A DNA stretch of 64,000 nucleotides. Source: Ashinkailepas kermadecensis. Lineage: Eukaryota; Arthropoda; Thecostraca; Neolepadidae. Of this stretch, positions 1-20,744 are shown in pieces. Location of the stretch: assembly GCA_034440615.1 (NCBI GenBank), contig JAOTOM010002634.1, positions 15,001 through 79,000 of the forward strand. Reading direction: 5' to 3'. The notes beneath the pieces were generated by a model. The model ran no database searches. It was not told the DNA's origin and saw only the letters and a program-made list of their open reading frames with translations. Position numbers and translations under genes: made by a program. Every line of letters begins with the position of its first letter. Positions within the stretch are counted from its first letter, which is position 1.

Positions 1-1145
1 TCCGTCTGGAGACTGTGTCCGTCTCGGGACTGTGCCTGTTCGGGAACTGTGTCCGTCCGGACACTGTCCGTCTGGAGACTGTCCGTCTGAAAACTGTCCG
101 TCTGGAGACTGTGTCCGTCTGAAGACTGGCCGTCTGGGGAATGTGTCCGACTGGGGACTGTGTCCATCTGGGGACTGTATCCGTCTGAAGACTATTTGGA
201 GACTGTGTCCGTCTGGAGACTGTATCTGGAGACTTTGTCCGTCTGGAGACTATGTCCGTCTGGAGAATATGTCCGTTTGGAGACTATGTCCGTTTGGAGA
301 CTATGTCCGTCTGGAGACTGTGTCTGTCTGGAGACTGTGTCCGTCTGGAGATTGTGTCTGCCTGGAGACTGCGTCCGTCTGGAGACTGCGTCTGGAGACT
401 GCGTCCGTCTGGAGACTGTGTCCGTCTGGAGACTGTCCGTCCGGAAATTGTGTCCGTCTGGGGAATGTGTCCGTCTGGAGACTATGTCCGTCTGGAAATT
501 GTGTCCGTCTGGAGACTGACCGTATGGGGAATGTGTCCGTCTGGATACTGCCCGTCTGGAGACTGTGTCCGTCTGGAGGCTGTCTGGGGACTGTGTCCGT
601 CTGGAGGTTGTGTCCGTCTGGAGGCTGTGTCCGCCTGGAGCCTGTATCTGGAGACTGTATCTGGAGACTTTGTCCGTCTGGGACTGTCCGTCTTGAGACT
701 ATGTCCGTCTGTAGACTATGTCCGTCTGGAGACTATGTCCGTCTGGAGACTATGTCCGTCTGGAGACTATGTCCGTTAGGAGACTATGTCCGTCTGGAGA
801 CTGTGTCTGTCTGGAGACTGTCCGTCTGGAGACTGTATCCGTCTGGAGACTGCGTTCGTCTGTGGGCGCGAATGATCAATTCTGGTCGAAGTGCCCTAAA
901 GCCCAAATAACTAACTAACTAACTAACGTCTGGAGACGGTGTCCGTCTGAGACTATGTCCGTCTGGAAATTGTGTCCGTCTGGGATTGTCCATCTGGAGA
1001 CTGTGTCCGTTTGGAGACTGTGTCCGTCTGGAGACTATGTCCGTCTGGAGATTGTGTCGGTTTGGGGACTGTCAATCTGGAGACTATCCGTCCGGGGACT
1101 GTGTCCGTCTGGGGACTGTGTCCATCTGGAGACTGTGTCTATCTC
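1..1145. repeat. 17-bp minisatellite array
   Basis: Degenerate tandem copies of a unit of about 17 bases (gtgtccgtctggagact) fill the first 1.1 kb and probably continue to the left of the window. Because 17 is not a multiple of three, open frames appear in all frames; they are repeat shadows, not genes. Each unit carries the inverted pair GTCT-GG-AGAC. The array is interrupted at 863-926 by a LINE-tail insertion. Confidence 0.93.
863..926 (+). mobile_element. Solo LINE 3'-hairpin tail (type 2) inside the minisatellite
   Basis: The insertion starts at GGGCGC (864-869), has a loop and a returning arm ending in GCCC, then a CTAAAGCCCAAATAA segment and a (CTAA)n end. The minisatellite resumes directly after it. 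A 6-bp repeat cgtctg flanks it (857-862 and 927-932), but the target is itself repetitive, so this duplication is weak evidence. Confidence 0.75.
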
Positions 1146-2328
1146 GGGAATGCGTCCGTCGGCTGCGCAGAGTCCGCAGTTATCCGCCCGCGCCACACCG
1201 TTTGCCCGCCCTTGAGGTGTTCGTTGGCACTTCAGAACCCGTCGCTGCTCTGATGTGTTGTGCAGCATTCCCGTAAGCTCTGGCTGCTGGCCTCCCTTGC
1301 GGGATGCCTCAGCTACCGGCTGGTATTTTATGGATGTCATTCGGGTACATACAGCTCTGCCTTCGGCGCCAGCGTTGTCGCAGTACCGATGTCGCAGTGT
1401 CACCAACAATTTGGGGCCACCAAGCCAAATCGATCTGTGGTTGCCTAGACAGGTAGTGTTCCCGGGTGGAAGTGAAAGGGGTGGAGATGGGGGAGCCTGG
1501 ACAGCCGGTCGTGTCCGTCTTCGAGAGTGCGTGAACTGAACAGTTTGAAGGTGAAGTGGGATCTGGATGGGTGGTGGTTTTCCGACGGTGCACGGACAGG
1601 CTGTGGTCCACTAGGTTGCCGGAACAGGTCGTCAGGTTCCCGTCGTGGTGGGGCATTTGACGACCGCTCTCGAGGGGCATGGGCCAGCTGCCGCGCTCCC
1701 ATATCTGAATTGACTACGGCACAGCAAGGCACCACGTCCCGCCAAGCTCTGCAGTTAATCTGGTTTTATGTCTTGTCCCTTCCGTGGCTGGACGTGGCCG
1801 TGAATAAGTGAGGTTTCACAATGTAAAAACGGGCGTGGTTGTCGTTTGAATTGGACTTGGTGGAAGAGGGGGGGAGGAGGTAGACGAGCAGGCATTCTCT
1901 TTGGCTGGATACGTTGGAGCGATTTCAGTGTCTGGAAGTGGAGGTAATTTTGCAGGTTTCTTTTCATGCAACGTCCTGTTCGTAATGCTATCGTTTTCCG
2001 AAGCTCTCCTTCCCCTCCTCTCCTTCCCCTCCTCTCGCATGCGCAAATGCCTCAGACCAAGTGTCGGACAGGCACGCGTGCAAATATGGTGGACGATAGC
2101 GATAATATAATCGGGGGTGCAAACACCTACTTCACACCACGCACCAAGCCGTATCGCGTACTGCTGGCTCTCTGAAGTGAATGTCCCTTGGCGGCGGCCT
2201 CGCAGAGAAAGATGAAACAACGAAATGTGCAATGTGTGATGCCTGTGATGGCTCGTGCGTTCTGGGGCAGGGAACCCGAATGTGGTTCACAAACAATAAT
2301 AACCCGAAATAATGTTAAAGTTGTCTTT
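1146..2328. other. Unique-looking stretch, no gene recognised
   Basis: I see no exon with coding character and no clear repeat. Short open frames on both strands overlap each other and resemble nothing known. Confidence 0.5.
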
Positions 2329-2411
2329 CAACCGCTGACAATTATGGGCGCTATATGACCTATGCAGTCGATGCTCCCCTAAGCCACAATAGCTAACAAC
2401 CGCTGACAATT
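2329..2411 (+). mobile_element. Solo LINE 3'-hairpin tail (type 1) with 15-bp target duplication
   Basis: A 53-bp insert (2344-2396) starts ATGGGCGCTATATGACC and ends CCCCTAAGCCACAATAGCTAA. It is flanked by exact 15-bp direct repeats caaccgctgacaatt (2329-2343 and 2397-2411). The insert matches the 3' end of the full-length LINE at 41 kb and contains nothing else. The duplication is the hallmark of target-primed retrotransposition. Confidence 0.88.
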
Positions 2412-2539
2412 GACAGAATCCTGCGAGAAAATTTGTATCGGTTAACACAAGGTAAAAAAAAACTGGTGCGCTATGCAGTTCCTTGATATATGTGGCTGTT
2501 ATCTCTCGACTTGCGCTAGTTGTACAGACCTCAGTAGTG

Positions 2540-2787
2540 TCGGTAGTTTGACGGAGATGGACCTTCCAGTTGAACGGCACAATTTTGATGGAAGGTTTAG
2601 CGTGCCGCCAATGTACTGACTCGGCCACTCCGCTGCCGAGTCCCCCCCCCACGGTCTCATCGGGCCAATTGCCAACGGATCCTCTCAGTCTGGGACTATG
2701 TGAGCGCGTGAAGGGGCTCGAATCCTGTGTTGTCACGACAGGGTAGCCCAATACAGGCCGGCGCTCTAGCCAAGTGAGCCATCAATG
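2540..2787 (-). mobile_element. tRNA-derived SINE
   Basis: On the minus strand the head reads like a tRNA: a box A-like GGCTCACTTGGCTAGAGC near 2770 and a box B-like GGATTCGAGCC near 2720. The body then shares CACATAGTCC, a GGC-rich middle and a GTACATTGGCGGCACG segment with the copies at 11.3 and 62.4 kb. A pol III-transcribed, LINE-mobilised SINE is the known role of such sequences. The exact 3' boundary is uncertain. Confidence 0.75.
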
Positions 2788-2799
2788 CAGCATTCTTTT

Positions 2800-3670
2800 G
2801 AGAGAAAAACACAAAGCATTCGAAGTGTATAGTAGGTATTTCTATTTCAGTGCCTACTTCATGTCATGCAGGTAAGAAAGGTATGTGTCGGTCAATGTAC
2901 ACTGCTGGTATGTACACCTTGTGTGTCTAGGCTGTGCGAAATTATTTCGGATATACTGATAAGAAGGTGGTATGTGATACAGTACGTTTTCGCTCCCGTG
3001 CAAGCCAACACTTGAGATGAATTAAAAAAAAAACACTTAATAAAGCACATATGGAGTAATAATTTTAACGTTTGCGTGATGTGGCATCGCATGCGCCATT
3101 GGTCTTCAGTCCCCGCGAGCTGCTGAACTACCTAATTGCATCAAGGGTCTCGTCTGGTTTTCTTTTTGTAAACGAGACACACCGCTGGGCTGTCAGGTAA
3201 ACTTGCGCCCATAAGTTTCTAAGTCGATGAGATACGGAACAACTTCGGTGATGTTCGAGTGCGTGCAGGCCAGAAGCAAGAAAGCGTGTGCTACAGAAGA
3301 ATTTCCTGCCACTGGAGGTGTTGATGCGTATGCCTTTGCTGGTGTGGGGAGGGCGTTCAGCTTTGGTTCGTTGGGCTGGTGTATTGTTGGACCACTGTTG
3401 GACGGGGACGCCTAGTGTTGCAGGAGAGTAGCATTCGAGGATGCATCCAATCCCGGTTGAGTTCGCTTGTATTGGATGGTATTGGATTGGATTGGATTGG
3501 ATTGGATTGCTCATGCTTCCAGTCCCGAGCGAGTTCGGTGGGATCGCTCGGGCGGCGATGGCTGGCTGGGCCCGGTAGGACGGCGGGCGACGTCGCACGC
3601 CGTGTCAGGTCAGGCGAGACAGGTGGCGTGTGGGCGCACACACCCTCACCACACAACCGCTTACGCAGTG
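2800..3670. other. No gene recognised; short ATTGG pentamer repeat
   Basis: Intergenic or intronic sequence. A run of ATTGG pentamers lies at about 3472-3510. Open frames around it look random. Confidence 0.5.
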
Positions 3671-3674
3671 TTCA

Positions 3675-3993
3675 AATGATGGTGTTTCGTTAGGTGTGAG
3701 ATGTCAAAGCAAGTACAGTAGGATGTACAAATTCATCATGCAAACGATGCCGCTTAACATAGCTTATAAGTTCCTCAAATACAATTTAGATCCAACAGCG
3801 TTCTCATACGTGCACCTTTCTCCTTTTTAGATGCCTAATTTAGGGATAACTATTTTAGCGATAACGATACAAAATACCTATCCTTACCAACTGATATTTT
3901 GTAACAGACCACATCGTAGGTAGTTCTCGTACCTGGAATTGTGCTAAGAGATGTGTGTATATGAAGACTTCATAAAGACTCAACACAAAACAC
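3675..3993 (+). repeat. Dispersed repeat, copy 1
   Basis: Shares a diverged but colinear sequence with 48267-48625: both start with tcgttaggtgtgagatgtc, continue with an 'aaattca(t/c)catg' block, carry 'aaaatacctat' in the middle and end with gaagacttcataa. No coding potential or terminal inverted repeats were seen. It is probably an old SINE or non-autonomous element. Confidence 0.65.
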
Positions 3994-4157
3994 GATGTCG
4001 ACACGTCGTTGGGAGAGATGTTTGTTCGTGGGGGAATATGCTACTTTCTGAGCACTGAATCTCAGAATCTGAATTTGTAACTGCGCTTACGACACGTAGA
4101 CACAGTGCACAAAAGATGCATCCGTTCTCGGCCCGGCTCGGCCACCGCACAGGACAC

Positions 4158-4212
4158 ATGGGCGCTAAATGGTCCTGTAGTCAGCGCGCCCTTAAACCCA
4201 CATAATCAATAA
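4158..4212 (+). mobile_element. Solo LINE 3'-hairpin tail (type 3)
   Basis: ATGGGCGCTAAATGGTCC is followed by a returning arm GCGCGCCC, then TTAAACCCACATAATCAATAAG. It matches the tail at 56.35 kb. I could not find a convincing target duplication, so it may be old. Confidence 0.65.
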
Positions 4213-4939
4213 GTCCACCGCTCCGGACACGGCACAGCATCGGCACAGGACCGTCGCATGTCTTTAGCTGCGACATTCCATCTCGCGCGCGAACAATGAA
4301 GATCACTCTGCATGCGACTGGAATTCCGCCGGGCTTGAAGTTGGCCCGGGGTGGACGGCAATAGCTGCGGCAGTGGTCCGACTCGGCATGCCAGCCGGCG
4401 CCACGACCGGGAACCGTTGGCCACCTCGCCGCCACCGCCTTACGTCCATTAGGTCGCGGACGCTATTCGTTGCATGGGCATTGTGAGCGTTAGTGGCCGA
4501 CCAGGAAATTGGTGGCGCGGGTTTTTCTCGTGGTCTCTGGCGCCGGTGTTGCCGCGGCTGGTCTGTCGAGGGACACACCGCGGACCGCCGCGCACCAGGA
4601 CCGATCGGCCAGCGGGCTGCGACGCATTCGTCTTCGTTTGCGGTGGCTGTTTTTGCCGTGTGCTGCTTGCTGTTTGCGTGCGTTCCACCAGCTGGATTCG
4701 CTAACGTTGTGCATTCGTATTTGTTGGTGGATGTGGACCCTGGCCTAGAAACAGGTGTGCAGAGAGGGTAGTAGTCACCAAGTCGGGGCATTTTAACATT
4801 GCCCGACTGAAATCCATACATGTCTTTGTGTATGGAAGGAAGCCACTTCAAATGGTCCCGCTCTGATTTTGGAATCGTCGTTATGCCCCTGAATGGGGGC
4901 TGATGACAGCCGAGACGCCGCGCTTCCTGTACTGCAGAA

Positions 4940-6040
4940 TGTGCGAGTGTCGACGTGACGCCATGAGTGTTGACGTGACGCCAGGAGTGTCGACAGTGAC
5001 GCCAGGAGTGTCGATGTGACGCCAGGAGTGTCGATGTGACGCCAGGAGTGTCGACAGTGACGCCAGGAGTGTCGACAGTGACGCCAGGAGTGTCGACAGT
5101 GACGCCAGGAGTGTCGACAGTGACGCCAGGAGTGTCGACAGTGACGTCAGGAGTGTCGACGTGACGCCAGGAGTGTCGACAGTGACGCCAGGAGTGTCGA
5201 CAGTGACGTCAGGGTGCGTCGTCAGGAGTGTCGACAGTGACGCCAGGAGTGTCGATCGTGACGCCAGGAGTGTCGACGTGACGTCAGGAGTGTCGACAGT
5301 GACGTCAGGAGTGTCGACAGTGACGCCAGGAGTGTCGACAGTGACGTCAGGAGTGTTGACGTGACGCCAGGAGTGTCGACAGTGACGCCAGGAGTGTCGA
5401 CAGTGACGCCAGGAGTGTCGACAGTGACGCCAGGAGTGTCGACAGTGACGCCAGGAGTGTCGACGTGACGTCAGGAGTGTCGACAGTGACGTCAGGAGTG
5501 TCGATAGTGACGCCAGGAGTGTCGACGTGACGCCATGAGTGTCGACAGTGACGCCAGGAGTGTCGACAGTGACGCCAGGAGTGTCGACAGTGACACCAGG
5601 AGTGTCGACAGTGACGCCAGGAGTGTCGACGTGACGTCAGGAGTGTCGACAGTGACGTCAGGAGTGTTGACGTGACGCCATGAGTGTCGACAGTGACACC
5701 AGGAGTGTCGACGTGACGCCATGAGTGTCGACAGTGACACCAGGAGTGTCGACGTGACGCCATGAGTGTCGACGTGACACCATGAGTGTTGACGTGACGC
5801 CAGGAGTGTCGACGTGACGCCAGGAGTGTCGACAGTGACGCCAGGAGTGTCGACGTGACGCCAGGAGTGTCGACGTGACGCCAGGAGTGTCGACGTGACG
5901 CCGGGGGTGTCGACGTGACGTCAGGAGTGTCGATAGTGACGCCAGGAGTGTCGACGTGACGCCAGGAGTGTCGACAGTGACGTCAGGAGTGTCTACAGTG
6001 ACGCCAGGAGTGTTGACGTGACGTCAGGAGTGTCGACAGT
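4940..6040. repeat. 20/21-bp minisatellite with TGACGTCA sites
   Basis: About 50 tandem copies of agtgtcgac(a)gtgacgccagg, with and without the bracketed A (21 or 20 bp). Some units read gtgacgtcagg and so contain the full CRE palindrome TGACGTCA. SalI-like GTCGAC recurs in most units. Open frames on both strands are repeat shadows. Confidence 0.95.
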
Positions 6041-8245
6041 GAGGGACACACACAGCGAGCTGTCTGTCTCTGGCTGTACCTAATCTGTCTGTCTGGGACA
6101 GTTTCCCGCGGTCGAGCGCCGGCTGGTGGCGGGCACAGAGTCGTAATCAGCGCGTGACACCTCTCGACTTGTGTACAGTGGGGTCACCATGGCAATGTGG
6201 AACGCTCACTTCGTGCCTAGATAGATATTGTTGAAGTTGAACCAAAACAACGCTGCCCACCACTGGTGGGATTACCTGTAGTCCTGCGTAAACTGCAGGT
6301 GGTACTTTTGCCCTGTGCTGGTGATTTCAAGGTGGTGATTTTCATTGTATGGCTATAAGCTAAATAAGCTAATGTTTGGTGACAACATTTGGTGGTGCTC
6401 ACAGTGCCACCTGGTGGCACTACCACTGCACCCTTGTCGTGTACTATTGGCGGCAAAATTGGCTAGGTAGACTAGGAACCTTCGGCCATGGCATTCAGGC
6501 CGGGTGGGGTGTCGTTGCACTTGAATATCCTGCATAGGCACACTGTGCCGCACCACAGATAGGTGTGCGGTGTAGACTATCTATCAGGCGGCTGCGTGAC
6601 ATGGCTTCACGGAATGTGCATTCCAATCGTTGGCAGAGCAAGCGATTCTAAACTAGATGTCGCACAGGTGGTTCATGCAGTGCGCTGTGCACGTCTTGCT
6701 CGTAGCCCGCTGTGAGACCGCCAGTCGTGTGGAGCCGTGAACGCGGCGACACTGCCAGTGATGAACGGTTGGACTCGATCACCCCACCCTTGCACGAGCA
6801 AGTCAGCTGATGGGGCAACAAGTGTGCCGTGCTATATACGTATTTTTGGTGGTAGACAGGCGACCATGTTTCAGATTCCCACCTCCCGCTCGTCAGTCCT
6901 ATTTCTAAGCGGAGCGGTGTGCTGATTAAGGAATTTGAGCCAAACGTTGTAGAACAGGGCCTTGGTAGCTTGCTAAATGGATGGCAATTTTGCACCAAAC
7001 CATTTGGTTATTACACACAGACGTGTTATTTCTGCCCTGTCCCAATTGTCTCATTAATATCGATAAATGCGCCCTTTTCCCAGTACAGGTGCCATTTTCA
7101 CCGAGTTGCCCGACCGGTGATTATACACGAGAAACATTTCACGTTGCAGGTTACTGCGCCATGGGGTAGTATCTGGGTTGGGGAAAGAATAAATAGTTGG
7201 AGAGTCAGTAGCTTTATAGTTAGCGTGCTTCACTTCGAATAGAACGGCTTCGAGACAGACCAAATTTTCGATCGACTGAATTTCCGACCGTTTGCGGCCA
7301 GTAGGCAATAAGGATGGGTTGACGCTCTTAAATATGCTTAACAGTGCAATGCGTCCTAAAGCGGCCTTGACCCCGTCTCATCTGGTCTATTTCTCTGCAC
7401 ACGTGCCGGAAGCCGTGTGCAATGGTCCAAATCGACAAACAGTACATCGACTGACGCACACCTCTTCTCACCACAAGCCGTTTCTGGCTGGCTCGTGGGC
7501 GACTCCCATTAGTGGTTATCTTGTGTCCTCTGTCGGCTGGTGTTGGAATCATTGTTTTGTTCCGGTTCACTCTTCACGTTTGTTCATGTTGGCACTCTAA
7601 GCAGTATTGACATTTCAAGCACATACAGCAATCTGTAGTTGCTGTGGAACATCCGTCACCTTGCCTGTACGCGCTTGACAAGTGTCCGTACTCATTATGA
7701 ATCGCTTCCCTATATTGTGCTATATGCAGCATTTGTCGTTCACATTTGTCTATCCTGGACCACGTGTCATGAAACGACGAAATTATAAAGAATCACGAAT
7801 GTACGGCAACTATGCCGTGCACTCACATGTCGAAACTTAGTACTTTCGTAGATTCGTGAACTACTTGGTGAAACAAGGTCACGGTCTACTTTTGCTCTCG
7901 GAACTGATTTTACTGTGCAAATGCATTTCACGAATTGGTGAAATATACTCTGGTGTACCCGAGTGTATCCAGGCAACATACAAATGTCCAGTACTTCAAG
8001 TTGCACAGTGAAGGGGTTTCATGTATAACGCATAGTGGATGGGCGGATCCTGACCCGCCTATCGAATCTCGAGCAGTAAGAAGGCTACAGACACGAGGCG
8101 TTCAGTATAGGTGGGGATAACGACAGGGCCACTTCTAACAATATTTTATTGGGGGGGGGTATGATTGAATTCAATGTGGCCAAGTCCTGGTCTTTCGAGC
8201 TCTCCTTCCCCCCCCGCCCCATAGTAGTGGCTAAGCAATGGGTAA
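6041..8245. other. No gene recognised
   Basis: About 2.2 kb with only short overlapping open frames. No splice-flanked coding segment and no recognisable transposon motif were found. Confidence 0.5.
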
Positions 8246-8315
8246 TTTAACATCACGGGGAAGGTTCGTACCCCCCCCCCCCCAAGTGGGAGGGGTTACG
8301 AACCCAAAGTTAACT
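8246..8315. repeat. Small hairpin flanked by TTAA
   Basis: TTAA at both sides encloses an inverted pair GGTTCGTACCCC / GGGGTTACGAACC around a C-run. It may be a remnant of the TTAA-type elements seen next door, or a chance hairpin. Confidence 0.35.
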
Positions 8316-8407
8316 CAAATGTCTTTCAAAGGTTAAATCAAATGTTAAAGGAGGCCCGGATGACTAAAACTCTTAGACCGGGTCGCCAAGGTGGCGGTAA
8401 AAGAGAT

Positions 8408-9427
8408 TTAACACTCGCACGTCCGGCGGTCCGCGCCAACTTCGCATGTCCGGGGGGGGGCAGATATCTGCCCCCATAAGGTCTCCAGAACTATGCTAGG
8501 TAGCGACAAACGGAAAACGGCGTTGGATAGCTGGTGACAAGCTCTATCGAAAGTATTTCGGTCATTTTCTCGCTCAGGTCAATATTTAGGTCACTGGGGT
8601 CATCATATGTCAAATTCGACCAGATCGGGTGGGACCCTCAGATATTGGCACATATCTCAGGACCTGTAACAGATAGAAACAAACTGCAAATGCTATTCGA
8701 CAGCCCTTGAAATGTGCTATCGACATACGCTGTGTAATTTAAGGTCAGGTCAACAGATTGGTCACCGAAACTATGACCTCAGGTCAAGGTCATGGGGTAG
8801 ACTAGGGAGGTCATGTAATATATCAATCGACACGTCTTGGCGATACAAGCACAAGGATGGTAATTTCAGCCTTCTAGCTCAATGCAGTGCGATATAATGC
8901 GCATAAATGTGCTAGTGATTCCAGGTGACCTCAGCTGACCTTGGTGAGATCACTGAGCAAAAATGTCAGCGGTGACATTGAGAATAGCTTTGAGCTACAC
9001 GCCATAACCGTTGGAGGTCATTCAGAAAGCAAATATGTAACCAGGAAACATTTGTATATTTTACCATAGGCTTATAATGGGGAAGCCATGGCCGCGACCT
9101 GACCTCAGGTCAATGCTACAAAAAAACCGTGATATACATATTATAGTCCTTGATAAGATCATGACGTGATATAAGTTTGAAATCAATCGCCCAATTATTG
9201 TGGGAGTGATGCCACTTAGAACTCCGAGGGATGTTGGGTCACTTCGCATGACCTGGTGACCTGACTTGAGATGACCCAGGGTCAACAATTTCTGAGGACA
9301 TGCGAAAAAGACAAATGAGCAGCCATGCGAGGTTTGGCCTTGCTAACCCTACTAGTATGGTGGCAAAGTAGGAAAAACCGCAGGGGGGGGGGCAGATATC
9401 TCCCCCCCACGGACGTGCGCGGGTTAA
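8408..9427. mobile_element. TTAA-flanked non-autonomous DNA element, copy A (AGGTCA-rich)
   Basis: Both ends abut TTAA (8408-8411 and 9424-9427). The termini are inverted: TTAACACTCGCACGTCCG on the left and, read on the other strand, TTAACCCGCGCACGTCCG on the right. Each end also carries a subterminal G/C palindrome centred on GATATC (near 8460 and 9395). No transposase is encoded. The interior is dense in AGGTCA/TGACCT hexamers. TTAA target duplication is typical of the piggyBac superfamily; that assignment is inference. Confidence 0.75.
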
Positions 9428-9601
9428 CTTTGGAATGAGTGGACGAGCATGAAGCTACGATCACGACCTGTTAGATATTGACATCATTATCTTTGGACAG
9501 CAAATGGTTTCAGAACGATATGCGAAACTTGGCGTCATCAGCCCTGGTCTGCATCTGCAGAGCACTTAGCTTTATGCTGGTTGGTTCATCTAGTGGACTA
9601 C

Positions 9602-9742
9602 CTTTTACGCACAGAAATCACAAAATGAAATTTGGCACTTCCTTCATATATATTGTCATCATAAGATGCAGACTTTTACACACAGAAATCACAAAATGAA
9701 ATTCGGCACTTCCTTCATATATATTGTCATCATAAGATGCAC
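9602..9742. repeat. 71-bp tandem duplication
   Basis: Two nearly identical units starting cttttac(g/a)cacagaaatc lie head to tail (about 9602-9672 and 9673-9742). Only a few substitutions separate them, so the duplication is recent. Confidence 0.9.
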
Positions 9743-9773
9743 ATATTGGTTGTTATTTTCATTTGCACTATTC

Positions 9774-9862
9774 ACACGCACACACACACACGCATTGACA
9801 CACCTCCACCCCACCCCACCCACACATATATATATATGCGCACACACACACACACACACATT
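9774..9862. repeat. (CA)n-rich microsatellite
   Basis: Interrupted runs of CACACA with a short TATATA core. Confidence 0.85.
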
Positions 9863-9971
9863 CGTATATCGATTATTTACACCAATATACACCCGTGCAC
9901 GTAGACCCTACGCACACACTATAATCACATTACAAGGCAACTGGGCACATTACAAGGCAACAGTGAACTAC

Positions 9972-18314
<8,343 letters not shown>

Positions 18315-20460
18315 GATTCATACAGAATTGCACAGGCGCACTGACCAGTCCTAGAATTCGGACGTGCGACGAAAGCTTATTGCGAGCCCATCCCCACTCC
18401 GCCGCCAATATTTCAATCCCGTAAAAAGCATCTCACCCACCCCATATTCTACAACAAAGTTCCATGTTCCATTTTAAATGTCCTCTTTACGAATTGTGTA
18501 CGAATTGTGTGCTAAATTGCCGCTCAGACGACTAAAAGTGCAACTTAGAGCCTTCTGCTCCTTCGCGTCTCTGTTACAACCGAACCAGATCATGGCAACC
18601 CAGGCGTTCCACCCGACCCAAACACCGGCCCAGTTATTCTGCTGGCTGGCAGTGTACAGCCTGAGGCTGAGTATGGAGAAAACGTGACGGGCTAGGGAAC
18701 AAACGTGCATAACGCATTCACCGCTGGTGTTACGCACATAGACGGCCCCACCTCACATATGGTCCAAAGTTGCTTGCTCCACGATGAATGTCAGCTAACC
18801 AGCCAAAGCCTCACCGAGTGAAATGCTCCGCCTGGTAGGTAGTCTGAACACATACATAGCTGTGATGCGGTACAGTACACGCATGGAGGGAAGACATGGG
18901 CAAGTTTCCCAGTCTGTCTAGTTTAATTCGCCGCCAATAGTACAAGCATGATTGGTGTTACTGTCCGTACCCACGAGGTGTTTCTGTACATCTGGGCACC
19001 TTTGAGATGCATTTGTGAGGCAAGTTCGGAATTTGTATGTTCCCTTTTCCTTAGTCTCATATTTTAGGCTATTTGACATGGCCTTCCTGCATTGTCATTC
19101 TGCGCCATCAATAGCACAAATGTTTTATTAACAAAATATGTCAACGCACCCAAACCACACATATAAAATACTGAATGCATATTGAACGGGTGTCCGGTAC
19201 ATCTCTAAACTCACTTCCCCTTGAAAGGGTAAACATACAAGAGTTAAGGTTTTTCAAGGAAGTAAGCTGAGGTGCGAAGAGGCTCACCTAATTTCCTGCA
19301 GCCAAGGAAAACCTAAGCAAAATATATCCCAAACGTGTTAATGGGTATGCTCGAATTCCTTTGTGAGAGCAGCTAATATTATGCATTGCATGCGTCAATA
19401 TACGGATATAACACGCTATCCTTCCGTATCAGGTAGTCTCTATTGAAATGTGCCCAATAATTACCCACTTCAACGAAATTAGACGACGAAAGGCACCGGG
19501 CCCAATAGGTATTGGCGTAGAAGCATGGGTAGGGGGACCATGTCTCAGATCATTGGAACCTTAACCGAGGCTATTTTACCTATTGATTTTGCATATAATG
19601 ATTTAATTGGTAAGTGACTTGCCAATCCCCATATTTCGACGTTTCTACGCCATTGCAAATATGACGTAGGAAAATGTTAAGAGGAGAAGTTGAGACTATA
19701 GGTGATCGGTACTTTTGTAATTCGTAGGAAGAGTTGATTGATTATACGGTTATATATAAATAGAAGAAAGAATCTTCCAATTCTTCGATTTTGAAGCTTT
19801 TTCACACATAAATGTACATGCATCTTCGTTTGTGTCAAGCTACGTGTCTGCGGTATAACGCAAGACCTCCAGCTCGTCAAGCACATACAGTTGATGCACT
19901 CGATACGCCGATATAATCAGTGAATCAATCAGAACGTCAAACATGTGTTGGTAATATCCAGTAACTTGCACGTCCCGTGTTCATGGCTTTTTGTCTGCTG
20001 CATTTCGACATCGTCGTGTCCATCTTGCCAACCATTGCGTGGCTGATGGCATTAAATATCGCCGCTGTGTCCTGCCGTCTGTCGTACACACGTGCCACAA
20101 TCGCATTCGTTTGCTAGTCCCCAGTGTAGATGTGGTGGTGGCGACACCGTTCAGGGCTGAGGCTCGCACCACACCCACAATAAAATTACCGTGGCAGTTG
20201 GCAGCAACACTTGTGGGCTTGAGTGCATCGCACTCGTAATGAGATGCTCTGTGGCCCGACTGAAATTAGCCAGCCAGCTGTTGTAGGCCATCCGGAGTTT
20301 ACTTCAGCAGTGTAGTATTTTCCTGTTGTCTCCATTGTCTCTGTTGTCTCTGTTGAATTGCCATGCCGACAGACACATGCACGTGCCAAGTGTTTCGAGT
20401 AAGAGCTTCACCGAAGTGTTTAGCTTGACATTTTTGTTGGGGTGGGGGTGGGGAGGCATA
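18315..20460. other. Region upstream of the transposase gene, no gene recognised
   Basis: About 2.1 kb with no recognisable coding or mobile sequence. The promoter of the transposase gene, if any, would lie in its left part. I saw no clear TATA box or terminal inverted repeat. Confidence 0.45.
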
Positions 20461-20467
20461 TAATAGT

Positions 20468-20730
20468 AATAGAATGACAGCGTATCATAACCTCCACAGC
20501 TCATAACCTCCACAAATTCAATATACCCGAAGCGCTCGTAACCTCCACAGCTCACAACCTCCACAACTACGAAGCGCTCATAACCTCCACAGCTCACAAC
20601 CTCCACAAGTCCGCAGCGTTCATAACCTTCACAGGAGGTTACGAGCGCTTCGGGTATATTGAATTTGTGGAGGTTATGAACTGTAGAGGTTATGAGCTAT
20701 GGAGGTTATGATACATCTCCAATAGAATGA
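20468..20730. mobile_element. Fold-back element with 10-bp flanking repeats
   Basis: A long inverted repeat: the left arm starts TATCATAACCTCCACAGC (about 20483) and the right arm ends with GAGGTTATGATA (about 20713). Both arms include the segment around AATTCAATATACCCGAAGCG or its complement. The spacer has further copies of 'cataacctccacag'. Direct repeats aatagaatga (20468-20477 and 20721-20730) flank it and may be a target duplication. Confidence 0.7.
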
Positions 20731-20744
20731 GGTTCAGTAATTAT

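Noticed and set aside
32..910. 292-codon frame of CPSGDC-type repeats, with similar frames beside it
   Set aside because: The 17-bp minisatellite is open in several frames at once; this is repeat shadow and not a Cys-rich protein.
4940..6040. CRISPR-like array (also the arrays at 51.9 and 56.8 kb)
   Set aside because: Units are contiguous with no unique spacers, and the sequence is eukaryotic.
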